The notes under the pieces were generated by a model. It saw nothing but the letters and a program-made list of their open reading frames with translations. It made no database searches and had not been told where the DNA came from. A stretch of 64,000 bases of DNA from assembly GCA_030653385.1 (NCBI GenBank), contig JAURZM010000025.1, positions 1-64,000 on the forward strand. The letters are read 5' to 3'. Position numbers and translations under genes: made by a program. This document shows, piece after piece, positions 25,219 to 36,666 of this stretch; positions within the stretch are counted from its first letter, which is position 1, and every line of letters starts with the position of its first letter. This stretch comes from Rubrivivax sp. Lineage in GTDB: Bacteria; Pseudomonadota; Gammaproteobacteria; Burkholderiales; Burkholderiaceae_C.

Positions 25219-25278
25219 GGGGCGGTCAGTCGGCAAACGATCAGCAGCAGCGGGGCGTGGGCAGCCCGGTGCCAGACG

Positions 25279-25413
25279 TCAGACGCCCAGGCGCTTGCGG
25301 CCCTTGGCGCGCCGGGCGTTCAGCACGGCACGGCCGCCGCGTGTCTTCATGCGCACGAGGAAACCGTGCGTGCGGGCGCGCTTGATCTTGGAGGGTTGGT
25401 AGGTGCGCTTCAT
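25279..25413 (-). CDS. rpmH: 50S ribosomal protein L34
   Basis: 44 residues: it starts [18 protein letters not shown], has [20 protein letters not shown], and ends KRLGV before a TGA at 25279. This is the canonical bacterial L34 in its usual position between rnpA and dnaA, and it is divergent from dnaA. Confidence 0.97.
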   Translation of the reverse strand: MKRTYQPSKIKRARTHGFLVRMKTRGGRAVLNARRAKGRKRLGV

Positions 25414-25764
25414 GGCTGGCCAGTCACCGTTGTGGCCATCAAGGCCGGGCTAGGAAGATGTGATTCAGGACAACCGCGCGGCTTGGCCGCGTGGCCCGCC
25501 TGGCACCACCGAAAAGATGGGCACAAGGCGTCGTCCGTCTTGCATGACGGCTGTTCAGCGCTTGGTTTTTTCGCTGAACCGCAAACAAGCATGAATCCGG
25601 GAAACCCACGATTACAGCAAAAATCGCCTTTGCGGTCAAACACTTGCACCACAAGACGCCACGCCTGGCGGGGCTTGACGCTGGCTTCGTTTGTGTGGAT
25701 AACTGCGATCCGCCGCTTGCGAGGGACGCAAGATCCGGCGGCTCCAAAAAGAAGATGTCCACAA
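25414..25764. other. rpmH-dnaA intergenic region, candidate replication origin and dual promoter region
   Basis: 351 bp without a gene between divergent rpmH and dnaA. A perfect DnaA box, TGTGGATAA, is at 25694-25702. A second, weaker box-like site (ATGTCCACA, 7 of 9) at 25755-25763 abuts the dnaA start codon, where it could serve autoregulation. An AT-richer stretch (about 25560-25640) breaks the otherwise high GC. Placement next to dnaA makes this one of two candidate oriC positions; only one consensus box is seen, so the assignment is tentative. Confidence 0.45.
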
Positions 25765-27246
25765 ATGAGCCTTGACTTGTGGCAGCGGGGGTGTGAGCGC
25801 CTGGCTGCCGAATTGCCCGAACAACAGTTCAACACCTGGATCCGGCCGCTGGCCGGTTCGGTGTCGGTGACCGACGCCCGCGACGGTGGCGGCCCCACGG
25901 TGGTGGTGCGTGTGCCGAACCGTTTCAAGCTGGACTGGATCCGCTCTCAGTACGCCGGCCGCATCGAAGCGCTGCTGAGCGAACTGTCGGATGCACCGGT
26001 GCGCCTGGAACTGTCGGTCATGCCCAACCGGGCCGAAGCGCCGGCCATGCCGCTGCGGCGCAGCAGCCCGGTGTCGGCCGCGGCAGTGGCCGTGAGCGCC
26101 ATGGACGCCCTGGGCCTGGCCGGTTACGGCCCCAACGGCGCTGGCCACGAGCTGCCAGATGGTCGCTCCGAAGTCGACCCCGTACCCCGGCACAGCAGCC
26201 CGCGACCCCATGCCCCGGCGGCCACCACCCACCGCCTGAACACCGCGCTCACCTTCGACACCCTGGTGCCCGGCCGCGCCAACCAGATGGCCCGCACGGC
26301 TGCGCTGCACGTGGCCGGCGCGCCGGGTGCCATGTACAACCCGCTGTTCATCTATGGCGGTGTCGGCCTGGGCAAGACCCATCTCGTGCACGCGGTGGGC
26401 AATGCGCTGCTGAAAGACCGCCCCGCCGCGCGAGTGCTGTACCTGCACGCCGAGCAGTTCATCAGCGACGTGGTCAAGAACTACCAGCGCAAGACTTTCG
26501 ATGAACTGAAGGCCAAGTACCACAGCCTGGACCTGCTGCTGATCGACGACGTGCAGTTTTTCGCCGGCAAGGACCGCACGCAGGAAGAGTTCTTCAACGC
26601 CTTCGAAGCGCTGTTGACCAAAAAGGCACACATCATCATGACCAGCGACACCTACCCCAAGGGGCTGGTGGACATCGATGAACGGCTGACCAGCCGTTTC
26701 GACGCCGGCCTGACGGTGGCCATCGAACCCCCCGAGCTGGAAATGCGGGTCGCCATCCTGCAGCGCAAGGCCCTGGCCGAAGGCAGCGAGATGCCCGAGG
26801 ACGTGGCGTTTTTCATCGCCAAGAACGTGCGTGCCAACGTGCGTGAACTGGAAGGTGCGCTGCGCAAGGTGCTGGCCTACAGCCGCTTCAGCCACAAGGA
26901 CATCAACATCGGGCTGGCCAAGGAAGCGCTGCGTGACCTGCTGAGCATCCAGAACCGTCAGATTGGCGTCGAGAACATCCAGAAGACCGTGGCAGACTTC
27001 TACAAGATCAAGGTCGCCGACATGTACAGCAAGAAGCGCCCGGCCAGCATCGCCAGGCCGCGCCAGATTGCGATGTACCTGGCCAAGGACATGACCAAAA
27101 AGAGCCTGCCCGAGATCGGCGAGCTCTTCGGTGGCCGCGACCACACCACGGTGCTGCACGCGGTGCGCAAGATCGGCGCCGAACGCACCACCAACCCCGA
27201 GCTCAATCAACAGCTGCACGTCTTGGAACAGACGCTGAAAGGGTGA
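25765..27246 (+). CDS. dnaA: Chromosomal replication initiator protein DnaA
   Basis: 493 residues from the ATG at 25765 ([13 protein letters not shown]); the ATG at 25755 is out of frame. Domain I (1-90, [10 protein letters not shown]) is followed by a long variable linker (about 95-160), the AAA+ domain with Walker [16 protein letters not shown], Walker [11 protein letters not shown] and sensor TSDTYPKGL, and domain IV with the DNA-binding signature [17 protein letters not shown]. It opens the replication origin and regulates transcription. No strong Shine-Dalgarno sequence is present. Confidence 0.98.
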   Translation: MSLDLWQRGCERLAAELPEQQFNTWIRPLAGSVSVTDARDGGGPTVVVRVPNRFKLDWIRSQYAGRIEALLSELSDAPVRLELSVMPNRAEAPAMPLRRSSPVSAAAVAVSAMDALGLAGYGPNGAGHELPDGRSEVDPVPRHSSPRPHAPAATTHRLNTALTFDTLVPGRANQMARTAALHVAGAPGAMYNPLFIYGGVGLGKTHLVHAVGNALLKDRPAARVLYLHAEQFISDVVKNYQRKTFDELKAKYHSLDLLLIDDVQFFAGKDRTQEEFFNAFEALLTKKAHIIMTSDTYPKGLVDIDERLTSRFDAGLTVAIEPPELEMRVAILQRKALAEGSEMPEDVAFFIAKNVRANVRELEGALRKVLAYSRFSHKDINIGLAKEALRDLLSIQNRQIGVENIQKTVADFYKIKVADMYSKKRPASIARPRQIAMYLAKDMTKKSLPEIGELFGGRDHTTVLHAVRKIGAERTTNPELNQQLHVLEQTLKG

Positions 27247-27565
27247 CCGCCCCAGCGACCAAGCTTTCCGCCACGGAGCCGGCTCCGCCGGGCCGCCGGC
27301 ACGCCCCACTCGGGGGGTAGCGAGCGCAAGCGAGCTTGAAGACCCCATCTCTAAAAGCTGTGGAGCAAATTCGGACAAGGTTCCACTTGTCCACAAGGCT
27401 TGCGACAATCCGGGTTTTGTCCCCGTTTCCAGTACAGCAGCAGCGGGCCCTGGCGCACAGGCTTCGTTGCTTCGTAAGGTGTTGATGGAAAAGGTGAAAA
27501 TAGGCTTGTCCCCAGATTCAGTGCCGCTCTACTAGCTACCACTACATCTATAAAGAGGAAACCCA
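27247..27565. other. dnaA-dnaN intergenic region with DnaA-box-like sites
   Basis: 319 bp without a gene. It contains a copy of the intergenic repeat (27259-27337), the palindromic TTGTCCACAA (27387-27396, reading as an 8-of-9 DnaA box on both strands), weaker TTGTCC sites near 27416 and 27506, and the dnaN leader. It is the second candidate origin segment. An AGAGGA ribosome binding site at 27554-27559 fixes the dnaN start. Confidence 0.45.
27259..27337. repeat. Intergenic repeat, copy 2 (dnaA-dnaN gap)
   Basis: It aligns along its whole length with 14254-14336: CCAAGCTT start, CCGCCGGGCCG core, a C-run/G-run hairpin (CCCCACTCGGGG), then AGCGAGCGCAAGCGAGCTT. The two copies differ at about a fifth of positions, including a small indel. 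It lies directly after the dnaA stop codon and may end dnaA transcription. Confidence 0.6.
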
Positions 27566-28675
27566 ATGATTGTTCTGAAAGCTGCGCAGGCCAATCTGCT
27601 TGAAGCCTTGCAGTCGGTGGCTGGCATCGTTGAACGCAGGCACACGCTGCCCATCCTGGCCAATGTGCTGATGCGCAAGAACGGCGGCTCGGTGGAATTC
27701 ACCACCAGCGACCTCGAGATCCAGGTGCGCACCACCGCGGAGTTGGGCGGCGACGCGGGACAGCTGAGCACCACCGTTGGGGCACGCAAGCTCATCGACA
27801 TCCTGAAAAGCCTGCCTGCCGATCAGGTGGTCACGCTCAGCAGCGCGGCCAACAAGCTGACTTTGCAAGGCGGCAAGAGCCGCTTCACGCTGCAGACGCT
27901 GCCGGCAGATGACTTCCCTCTGGTGAACGAAAGTGTCGACTTCGGCCCCACCTTCGCGGTGCCGCAGAAAACGCTGCGCGAGCTGATCAACCAGGTGCAC
28001 TTCGCGATGGCAGTGCACGACATTCGCTACTACCTGAACGGCATCCTCTTCATCGCCGAGGGCAAGACCCTGACGCTGGTGGCCACCGACGGCCACCGCC
28101 TGGCGTTGGCCCAGTCCACGCTGGAAAACGACGTGCCCAGCAAGCAGGAAGTGATCTTGCCGCGCAAGACCGTGCTGGAACTGCAGCGCCTGCTGAAAGA
28201 CGAAGAAACCGCCATCGAAATGCGCTTTGCCAACAACCAGGCCAAGTTTGCTTTCAGCGGCATGGAGTTCGTCACCAAGCTGGTCGAAGGCAAGTTCCCC
28301 GACTACAACCGTGTCATTCCCAAGAACCACAAAAACAGCGTCACGCTGGGCCGTGCGCCGCTGCTGGCCAGCCTGCAGCGCGCCGCCATCCTGACGAGCG
28401 AAAAGTTCAAGGGTGTGCGCATCAACATCGAACCCGGCACGCTGCGCATCGCGTCCAGCAACGCCGAGCAGGAAGAAGCCAAGGAAGAGCTCGAGATCGA
28501 CTACAACGGCGACGCCATCGAGATCGGTTTCAACGTCACCTACCTGATCGACGTGCTGGCCAACAGCCCGCACGAGATGGTCAAGCTCGAACTGGCCGAC
28601 AGCGCCGCCAGCGCGCTGTTCAGCGTGCCCGAACAGGCAGGCTTCAAATACGTGGTGATGCCCATGCGCATCTAG
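27566..28675 (+). CDS. dnaN: DNA polymerase III subunit beta (sliding clamp)
   Basis: 369 residues, the standard length, with three repeated clamp domains. Features include VERRHTLPILANVLM, the second-domain start VPQKTLRELINQVHFAMA, and the C-terminal YVVMPMRI typical of betaproteobacterial DnaN. It forms the ring that tethers polymerase III to DNA. It has its own leader and ribosome binding site and is separated from gyrB by 102 bp. Confidence 0.97.
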   Translation: MIVLKAAQANLLEALQSVAGIVERRHTLPILANVLMRKNGGSVEFTTSDLEIQVRTTAELGGDAGQLSTTVGARKLIDILKSLPADQVVTLSSAANKLTLQGGKSRFTLQTLPADDFPLVNESVDFGPTFAVPQKTLRELINQVHFAMAVHDIRYYLNGILFIAEGKTLTLVATDGHRLALAQSTLENDVPSKQEVILPRKTVLELQRLLKDEETAIEMRFANNQAKFAFSGMEFVTKLVEGKFPDYNRVIPKNHKNSVTLGRAPLLASLQRAAILTSEKFKGVRINIEPGTLRIASSNAEQEEAKEELEIDYNGDAIEIGFNVTYLIDVLANSPHEMVKLELADSAASALFSVPEQAGFKYVVMPMRI

Positions 28676-28704
28676 CGCCGGCCACGGTTTCACCAGCAGC
28701 ACAC

Positions 28705-28722
28705 AGCGGGCCTTGGCCCGCT
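28705..28722 (+). terminator. Hairpin between dnaN and gyrB
   Basis: A perfect 8-bp GC-rich stem, AGCGGGCC/GGCCCGCT, with a minimal TT loop, is followed by TCAGCGTTTCT. It may end part of dnaN transcription before gyrB; the short loop and weak T-tract limit confidence. Confidence 0.35.
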
Positions 28723-28735
28723 TCAGCGTTTCTAA

Positions 28736-31393
<2,658 letters not shown>

Positions 31394-31545
31394 GTTGACG
31401 GTCGCGTCTTCGGGAAAGTCAAGACCGCGCGAAGGCATCAGAAATCGCTCTCCGATCGCAGGTCCTTGGCCGCGGCCGAAGGGTTCACGTTCGTACGGGT
31501 TGATCCAGGCCGAGTGTCTCGAAACCGGTATGCACGAAATCCCAC

Positions 31546-31575
31546 TTGCACAGCGCATCGGCGCAGGGCTATTCT
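31546..31575 (+). promoter_or_regulatory. Candidate sigma-70-like promoter for the MetOD1/kinase pair
   Basis: TTGCAC (31546-31551) is followed after 18 bp by TATTCT (31570-31575), about 30 bp before the start codon. A GGAGG ribosome binding site (about 31592-31596) follows. The 212-bp gap after gyrB contains no other clear feature. Confidence 0.4.
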
Positions 31576-31605
31576 TGAGTTCTCCATGCCGATGGAGGGT
31601 CTGTC

Positions 31606-32181
31606 ATGAACCAGCCTGACGATTCAGTTCATCCCGCCCATTGCAGCGGGCTGCCAATGCCAACTGCGAACACCCGACCCGCAACGGCCTTTCCGCTGGA
31701 CCGTGACGTGTTTCTGCGGTCACTGCTGCGCGAGCTTTCCGGCACGCTGCAGGACGTGGTCGGCCTGGACGAAGCGGCCGGCTTCATCAGCGTGGTGGGC
31801 CAGCGCATCGGTGACCAGATTAACGCCGGCTACAGGCGTGAGTTGGCCGTACCAACCCTGAGCCGCCCCCAGGTGGCCCACGTCCTGGTCGACCTGAAGC
31901 GACGCATCGAGGGCGACTTCCGTGTCATCGAACAGGACGACACCCGTATCGTGTTGGAGAATCAGCGCTGTCCCTTCGGCGAAAAGGTCATCGGTCGTCC
32001 GTCACTGTGCATGATGACTTCGAACGTCTTCGGCGTCATTGCTGCGGAGAATCTGGGCCAGGCCAAGGTCGAGCTGGTGAAGACCATAGCCGAGGGCGCA
32101 CCCGGTTGCCGAGTTGTCGTGTACCTGCAAGCCACGCCCCAGTCCGAAGCGGCCAACGGCCGCGAGTATTTCAAGGCCTGA
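31606..32181 (+). CDS. MetOD1 (methanogen output domain 1) protein
   Basis: 191 residues. The N-terminal 30 are probably disordered. The domain runs from about residue 35: [37 protein letters not shown], then [20 protein letters not shown] with two cysteines and [12 protein letters not shown]. This matches the small output/sensor domain named from methanogen signalling proteins and also found in proteobacteria. The cysteines could bind a metal or sense redox. It ends 34 bp before a hybrid histidine kinase gene and is probably its partner. Confidence 0.65.
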   Translation: MNQPDDSVHPAHCSGLPMPTANTRPATAFPLDRDVFLRSLLRELSGTLQDVVGLDEAAGFISVVGQRIGDQINAGYRRELAVPTLSRPQVAHVLVDLKRRIEGDFRVIEQDDTRIVLENQRCPFGEKVIGRPSLCMMTSNVFGVIAAENLGQAKVELVKTIAEGAPGCRVVVYLQATPQSEAANGREYFKA

Positions 32182-32215
32182 GCTGACTGAACGGCTCCCT
32201 CGCTTCGTACCTTCC

Positions 32216-34219
32216 ATGGCCCAGCCCCCGACAGTGGCGACGCAACCGCTGCTCGATTCACTGCCCGAGCCACTGCTGCTGCTGGACCTGCAGGGTCGGG
32301 TGCTGTATCTCAACCACAGCGTCATCAAATGGTTGGGTTTATCGGCTCACGACGTGCGCGGTCAACCCTTCCACACCCTGTGCGCCGACCCACCCTCTGT
32401 CGTCGAAGCCGCGCTGCGCCAGGGCGCGCGCAGCACCCAGCTCAGCCCAGCCCGCCTGTCGCTCAACCGTGGTCAGGCCCAGCCCTGTCGCTGCCAGATT
32501 GCCCGGGTCGCCGCCGCGGGCGAGCATCCGGCGGGCCTGCTGGTGCGGCTGCAGCCACAGTCGGTCGCGGTCGGCCGCTTCATGGCCCTGAACGAGAAGA
32601 TCGACGCCCTGGTGCGCGAAAACGGCCGGCGACGCGCGGCCGAATCGGCGCTGCGCGTGCAGGAAGAGTGGCTGCGCGTCGTGCTGCGCAGCATCGGCGA
32701 CGCAGTCATCGCCACCGACGCTGTGGGCCGCGTCATGCTGATGAATCCGGTAGCCGAGCAGCTGTGCGGCTGGCCCGAGGCCGAGGCCCGGGGGCGGCCG
32801 ATCGCCGAGATTTTTCCGCTCATGCACGCAGAGACCGGCGAGCCCGCCGCCGATCCCGTGCAATGCGTGCTGCGGGAACGTCGCCTGGTGGCGCTCGATC
32901 CGCACACGGTGCTGCTGGCCCGCGACGGCCGGCAACTGCCTATCGACGACACCGCCGGCCCGATTCTCGATGCGCAGGGCCTGCTGCTCGGGGTGGTGCT
33001 GGTGTTCCGCGAGATCAGTGAACGCGTGCATGCTGAACAGGCGCGCCGCCTGCTGGAGCAGCAATTGCGCAACGCGCAGAAGATGGAGGCCGTTGGCACC
33101 CTGGCCGGTGGCATCGCGCACGACTTCAACAACGTGCTCGGTGCCATTCTCGGCAATACCGCGCTGGCCGGCGAAGAGCTGGCGCCCGACCACCCTGTGC
33201 AGCCGCGTCTGGCGCACATCGGCCGCGCCGGGCAACGCGCGCGTGAACTGGTGCGCCAGATCATGGCCTTCAGCCGACGCCAGCCACAACTGTTGCGCCG
33301 GCAAGACTTGCAGCCACTGGTCGAGGAATGTGCCGGGCTTCTGCGCAGCACACTGCCATCGTCGGCCCAGTTGCGTGTGCTGCTCTGCGATGAACCGCTG
33401 CAGGTGCTGGCCGACGCCACCCAGGTCGAGCAGGTGCTGATGAACCTGTGCACCAACGCCTGGCATGCGCTGCGTGGCAGCAGCGGGCGCATCAGCATGA
33501 CGCTGGACGTCTACGAGGGCGCTGCGCCCGAGGGCTTGGCAGCGGGATTTGGCGCGTGGCAGCCGGGCCGCTATGCCCGCGTCACGGTCAGCGACAACGG
33601 CTGCGGCATGGACGCCCAGACACAGCAGAGGATCTTCGAGCCTTTTTTCACCACCAAGCCCAAGGGCGAAGGCACCGGTCTGGGCCTGGCGGTGGCCCAC
33701 GGCATCATCGCCGAGCACCGCGGCGCGCTGACTGTGCACAGCACACCCGGTGTGGGCACGCGCTTCGAGCTGCTGCTGCCGCTGCTCGACGTCGGCGACG
33801 CCGAGGCCCTTCCGCTGGAGCCGCCTGCTCCGGCGCAGGTGCTGGGCCGGGGGCGGCATGTGATGTACATCGACGACGACGAAGTGCTGGTGATGACCGT
33901 CGAAGCGCTGCTGACGCGCGCGGGCTTTCGTGTCAGTGCCTTCAGCAACCCAGAAGCCGCCCTGGATGCGCTGCGCATCAAGCTGCGCGACGTTGACGTG
34001 GTCGTCACGGACTTCAACATGCCGCAGCTCACCGGGCTTGACGTGGCACGCAAAGTGGCCTTGATGCGCCCAGGGATGCCGGTGATCATCAGCTCGGGCT
34101 ACCTGTCCGATGACCTCCGACAGGGTGCACACGAGGTCGGGGTGTCGCGTCTGTTGAACAAGGAAGAAACCTACGAACGCTTGGCTGCCCTGATCAGCGA
34201 GTTGCTCGCTCAGGAGTGA
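32216..34219 (+). CDS. Soluble hybrid sensor histidine kinase with two PAS domains
   Basis: 667 residues from the ATG at 32216; a longer in-frame extension upstream overlaps the previous gene and is not supported. There is no transmembrane segment. Two PAS domains (about 10-90, LPEPLLLLDLQGRVLYLN; and about 160-280, LRSIGDAVIATDAVGRVMLM) precede a dimerisation domain with the phospho-accepting histidine in GTLAGGIAHDFNNVLG, an ATPase domain with VSDNGCGMD, FEPFFTTKPKGEGTGLG, and a C-terminal receiver domain with phospho-acceptor aspartate in VVTDFNMPQLTGLD. It resembles NtrB/FixL-like phosphorelay kinases. Its partner response regulator is not adjacent. Confidence 0.88.
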   Translation: MAQPPTVATQPLLDSLPEPLLLLDLQGRVLYLNHSVIKWLGLSAHDVRGQPFHTLCADPPSVVEAALRQGARSTQLSPARLSLNRGQAQPCRCQIARVAAAGEHPAGLLVRLQPQSVAVGRFMALNEKIDALVRENGRRRAAESALRVQEEWLRVVLRSIGDAVIATDAVGRVMLMNPVAEQLCGWPEAEARGRPIAEIFPLMHAETGEPAADPVQCVLRERRLVALDPHTVLLARDGRQLPIDDTAGPILDAQGLLLGVVLVFREISERVHAEQARRLLEQQLRNAQKMEAVGTLAGGIAHDFNNVLGAILGNTALAGEELAPDHPVQPRLAHIGRAGQRARELVRQIMAFSRRQPQLLRRQDLQPLVEECAGLLRSTLPSSAQLRVLLCDEPLQVLADATQVEQVLMNLCTNAWHALRGSSGRISMTLDVYEGAAPEGLAAGFGAWQPGRYARVTVSDNGCGMDAQTQQRIFEPFFTTKPKGEGTGLGLAVAHGIIAEHRGALTVHSTPGVGTRFELLLPLLDVGDAEALPLEPPAPAQVLGRGRHVMYIDDDEVLVMTVEALLTRAGFRVSAFSNPEAALDALRIKLRDVDVVVTDFNMPQLTGLDVARKVALMRPGMPVIISSGYLSDDLRQGAHEVGVSRLLNKEETYERLAALISELLAQE

Positions 34220-34619
34220 GACAAGGCCGCCCCGCGACGGCGAAGCTGTCGTTCAACAATACCTGCTTGTGGCCGGCCACTGTACCGGAGGGCAGCGACT
34301 CTTTGGCAACCTGACTTCCGTGTTGTCGCCAAGCCCTTGTCGGCGCTTGCGCGCCAGAAAGACCCTTTCAACTCCCCACTGCCGCGCCGAACGCCACCAC
34401 CACAAGCTCCGGTCGTTCAGCTGTCAATGCCGCAGCTTCTGCCCTTCATGTGGCGCCCACCCGGTGTCAGAAAAACGCAGCCGACCGCTTGATGACCCGG
34501 GGTGTCCACAAGCCGCGGCAACTGGCGTCTGACGAATGGTTTGCTTGCAGCATGCCGCCCATCAACCACGCCGCACCCGCTGCCCCGTCCTGGGAACCAC
34601 CACGAGCCTGCAACCGTTC
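34220..34619. other. Non-coding stretch after the hybrid kinase
   Basis: About 400 bp with no frame that reads like a protein. Together with the two fragments that follow it forms a degraded zone of about 770 bp. No transposase or inverted terminal repeats were recognised. Confidence 0.5.
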
Positions 34620-34850
34620 TTGAAGCGCACTTCCCCTGTCCGATGCGTGGCCGCCCTGGCCACTGCGGTGGCCGTCGCTTGGGCCCAGCCGACGGTCGCT
34701 GCCACCGTCGTCTACCAGAACGACTTCAACTCACTCGGCGGCTGGGTCGACCAAAGTGGCAACGGCACCAGCATCAGCTTCCAGTCGGTCAACTCCTTGT
34801 TTGGCGCTTCGTTCCAGCAGACCTTCACGGGCGAGACCGTCCGCCACGAA
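34620..34850 (+). pseudogene. N-terminal remnant of a PEP-CTERM-type secreted protein
   Basis: From a TTG at 34620 the frame reads a signal peptide (CVAALATAVAVAWAQPTVAA) and then TVVYQNDFNSLGGWVD ... NSLFGASFQQTFTGETV, the usual beginning of PEP-CTERM secreted proteins. Coherent sequence stops near 34845 and the frame continues as nonsense. No PEP-CTERM anchor follows, so this appears to be a broken gene. Confidence 0.55.
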
Positions 34851-34959
34851 CGCCAGAGTTGCCATGGTCAAGGCCTATGCAGCAGGCGTCCTGGTTTATG
34901 TCGGCATCTTCGGCTCACTGCCGGCCTTCTCTGTTTTCCTGTCGCATCTGAAGCCCTGA
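34848..34959 (+). pseudogene. Possible C-terminal fragment of a membrane protein
   Basis: In another frame directly after the PEP-CTERM remnant, about 36 residues read MVKAYAAGVLVYVGIFGS then LPAFSVFLSHLKP and a stop. This is a plausible transmembrane helix and tail, but too short to name. The junction suggests a deletion that joined two unrelated gene ends. Confidence 0.3.
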
Positions 34960-34991
34960 CACCCTGACCCCCTGAAGGCCCTACGGCCTGC

Positions 34992-35348
34992 TCAAGCCTG
35001 CCAGACCCCATACCCCGCTTCGCGCAAGCCGATCGCCAGTTCCACCTCCATCTCCCGCGCTGCTTCATAAGGCATCGGGTTGTAGACCGCGTACAGCGCC
35101 GGCAGCAGGCGCAGCCCGTAGGTGAAGACAAAGCGGTTGGCCTGGATGCCGGCCTTGTGGCGGTCGAAGCGCAGGTCGGGGTCCAGGCCCGTCATGCCCA
35201 CGTAGACAAAGGGCATGCCCAGACGGTGCTCGGGGTTGGCGCGGCGGAAGCTGGTTTCGTTCCAGACAGGGTCAGCCAGTTCAACCACGTAGACGTGGTG
35301 GTGGTGCCGGCGGTTGGCGCGGGGGCGTGCCTTGTCGGGCGCGGTCAT
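34992..35348 (-). CDS. GIY-YIG-like nuclease-fold protein
   Basis: 118 residues. HHVYVVELADPVWNE supplies the GIY-like strand and PFVYVGMTGLDPDLRFDRH the YIG-like strand with the conserved Arg and His; EAAREMEVELAIGLREAG near the end could supply the catalytic Glu. This is a minimal single-domain GIY-YIG layout. Biological role unknown. It is divergent from the lipoprotein gene to its right (144-bp gap). Confidence 0.6.
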   Translation of the reverse strand: MTAPDKARPRANRRHHHHVYVVELADPVWNETSFRRANPEHRLGMPFVYVGMTGLDPDLRFDRHKAGIQANRFVFTYGLRLLPALYAVYNPMPYEAAREMEVELAIGLREAGYGVWQA

Positions 35349-35492
35349 GGGCCCGCATCATGCCCTCGGGTGCCCGGTGCTTGAAAGCGTGATCGAACGG
35401 CCGCCGGCCCCGAAGGCCCCGTCGGGTGCGATGGCGCACAGAACTCTCTCGGTGCGCACGCGTACATTCAGGTTTCCTTCGGAACCGACGCC

Positions 35493-36650
35493 ATGGCCCA
35501 CTTGTTGAACGTCGCGCGGCCGTCGATGTCGCTGGCGGTGTTGTTGCCAATGTTGTTGCCGGTTCTGCTGGCGGCTTGCGCTACCCCCACCGCCACTGCA
35601 CCCGGCCCGCAGATCACCACGCCGCTGCCCCAGGCGCGTTTTGCGTCGGTGGTGGCGCCTGAGACTGCCTCACCGGCCCCCCCTGCCACCCTTGCGTCAC
35701 CCGCGCCAGCCGCTTCTGCCGCGTCGACCCAGGCGGGCGACAAGCCCGACCCGACCGGAACGACCACAGCCGATGAAAGCCTCGTGTCGGTGCCCGTGGC
35801 CGAGTTTGCCGCGTCCACCCGCGAGTCCCTGCGTGAGACGGCGGTCTGGCTGGCATCGGGCATCGACGGCTGGTTTGGTGACACACCTTTCGAACGCGGT
35901 GGCAAGGTCAGCGCCGGCCTGATGGACCTGAGCGTGGTGAAGCGGGAAGGCGACAAAGTGGACGTCGGCCTGCGTGTCAACGCCCGCTTCCGCCTGCCCA
36001 ACCTGGACCGCCTGGGTTATGTCTTCGTCGGCCGTGACAACGAACGGGAGATCGTGACCGACACACCGGGCGCCCTGACCCGGCAAGACCAGCGGCAGCC
36101 GGTTTCATCCGTCAACAACAAGTTCTTCGTCGGCCTGGGGCGGGCCATCGACGACGTGTTCGACTTCCGCATCGGCGTTCGTGGTGCGTTCAAGCCCTAT
36201 GTGCAGGCGCGCGGGCGACTGGCCTGGAACCTGAGCCCCGACGACCGTCTGGACCTGAGCCAGACCGTGTTCTGGACCGTGGACGACCGCGTCGGCTCGA
36301 CCACGGTCCTGTCCTACCAGCACACGCTGTCGCCGGTGCTGGCGCTGCGGTGGTTGTCGTCGGCCACCGTGACGCAGGAACTGCCCAAGTTTGTCTGGGC
36401 CAGCAGCGTGGGCACCTACCGCTCGTTTGGGCAAGACCGCCTGCTGTCGCTGGAGGCCTTGATCAATGGCCAGCAGGGCTCGGGTGTTGGTGCCCTGGAC
36501 TACGGGCTGCAGGCCCGTTGGGAACAGCCGGTGCACCACGACTGGCTGTTGGCGGGGGTGGTCATCGGCCACTTCTGGCCGCGGCCGCTGGCACAGGAAC
36601 CGCGGCGCAGCGCGTGGTCGGTGGGCGCCAACGTGAAGATCCGGTTCTGA
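35493..36650 (+). CDS. Hypothetical envelope lipoprotein
   Basis: 385 residues. A lipoprotein signal ends in the lipobox LLAAC (about residues 25-29). A Pro/Ala/Thr-rich linker (30-95) precedes a domain dominated by alternating beta-strand patterns, for example KVDVGLRVNARFRLPN, FFVGLGRAIDDVFDFRIGVR and SAWSVGANVKIRF at the very C-terminus; the terminal aromatic residue suits an outer-membrane-barrel-like or outer-membrane-associated fold. No family was recognised. It is convergent with the caspase-family gene, 16 bp apart. Confidence 0.7.
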   Translation: MAHLLNVARPSMSLAVLLPMLLPVLLAACATPTATAPGPQITTPLPQARFASVVAPETASPAPPATLASPAPAASAASTQAGDKPDPTGTTTADESLVSVPVAEFAASTRESLRETAVWLASGIDGWFGDTPFERGGKVSAGLMDLSVVKREGDKVDVGLRVNARFRLPNLDRLGYVFVGRDNEREIVTDTPGALTRQDQRQPVSSVNNKFFVGLGRAIDDVFDFRIGVRGAFKPYVQARGRLAWNLSPDDRLDLSQTVFWTVDDRVGSTTVLSYQHTLSPVLALRWLSSATVTQELPKFVWASSVGTYRSFGQDRLLSLEALINGQQGSGVGALDYGLQARWEQPVHHDWLLAGVVIGHFWPRPLAQEPRRSAWSVGANVKIRF

Positions 36651-36666
36651 CGGCGGCCCTGCCGTG

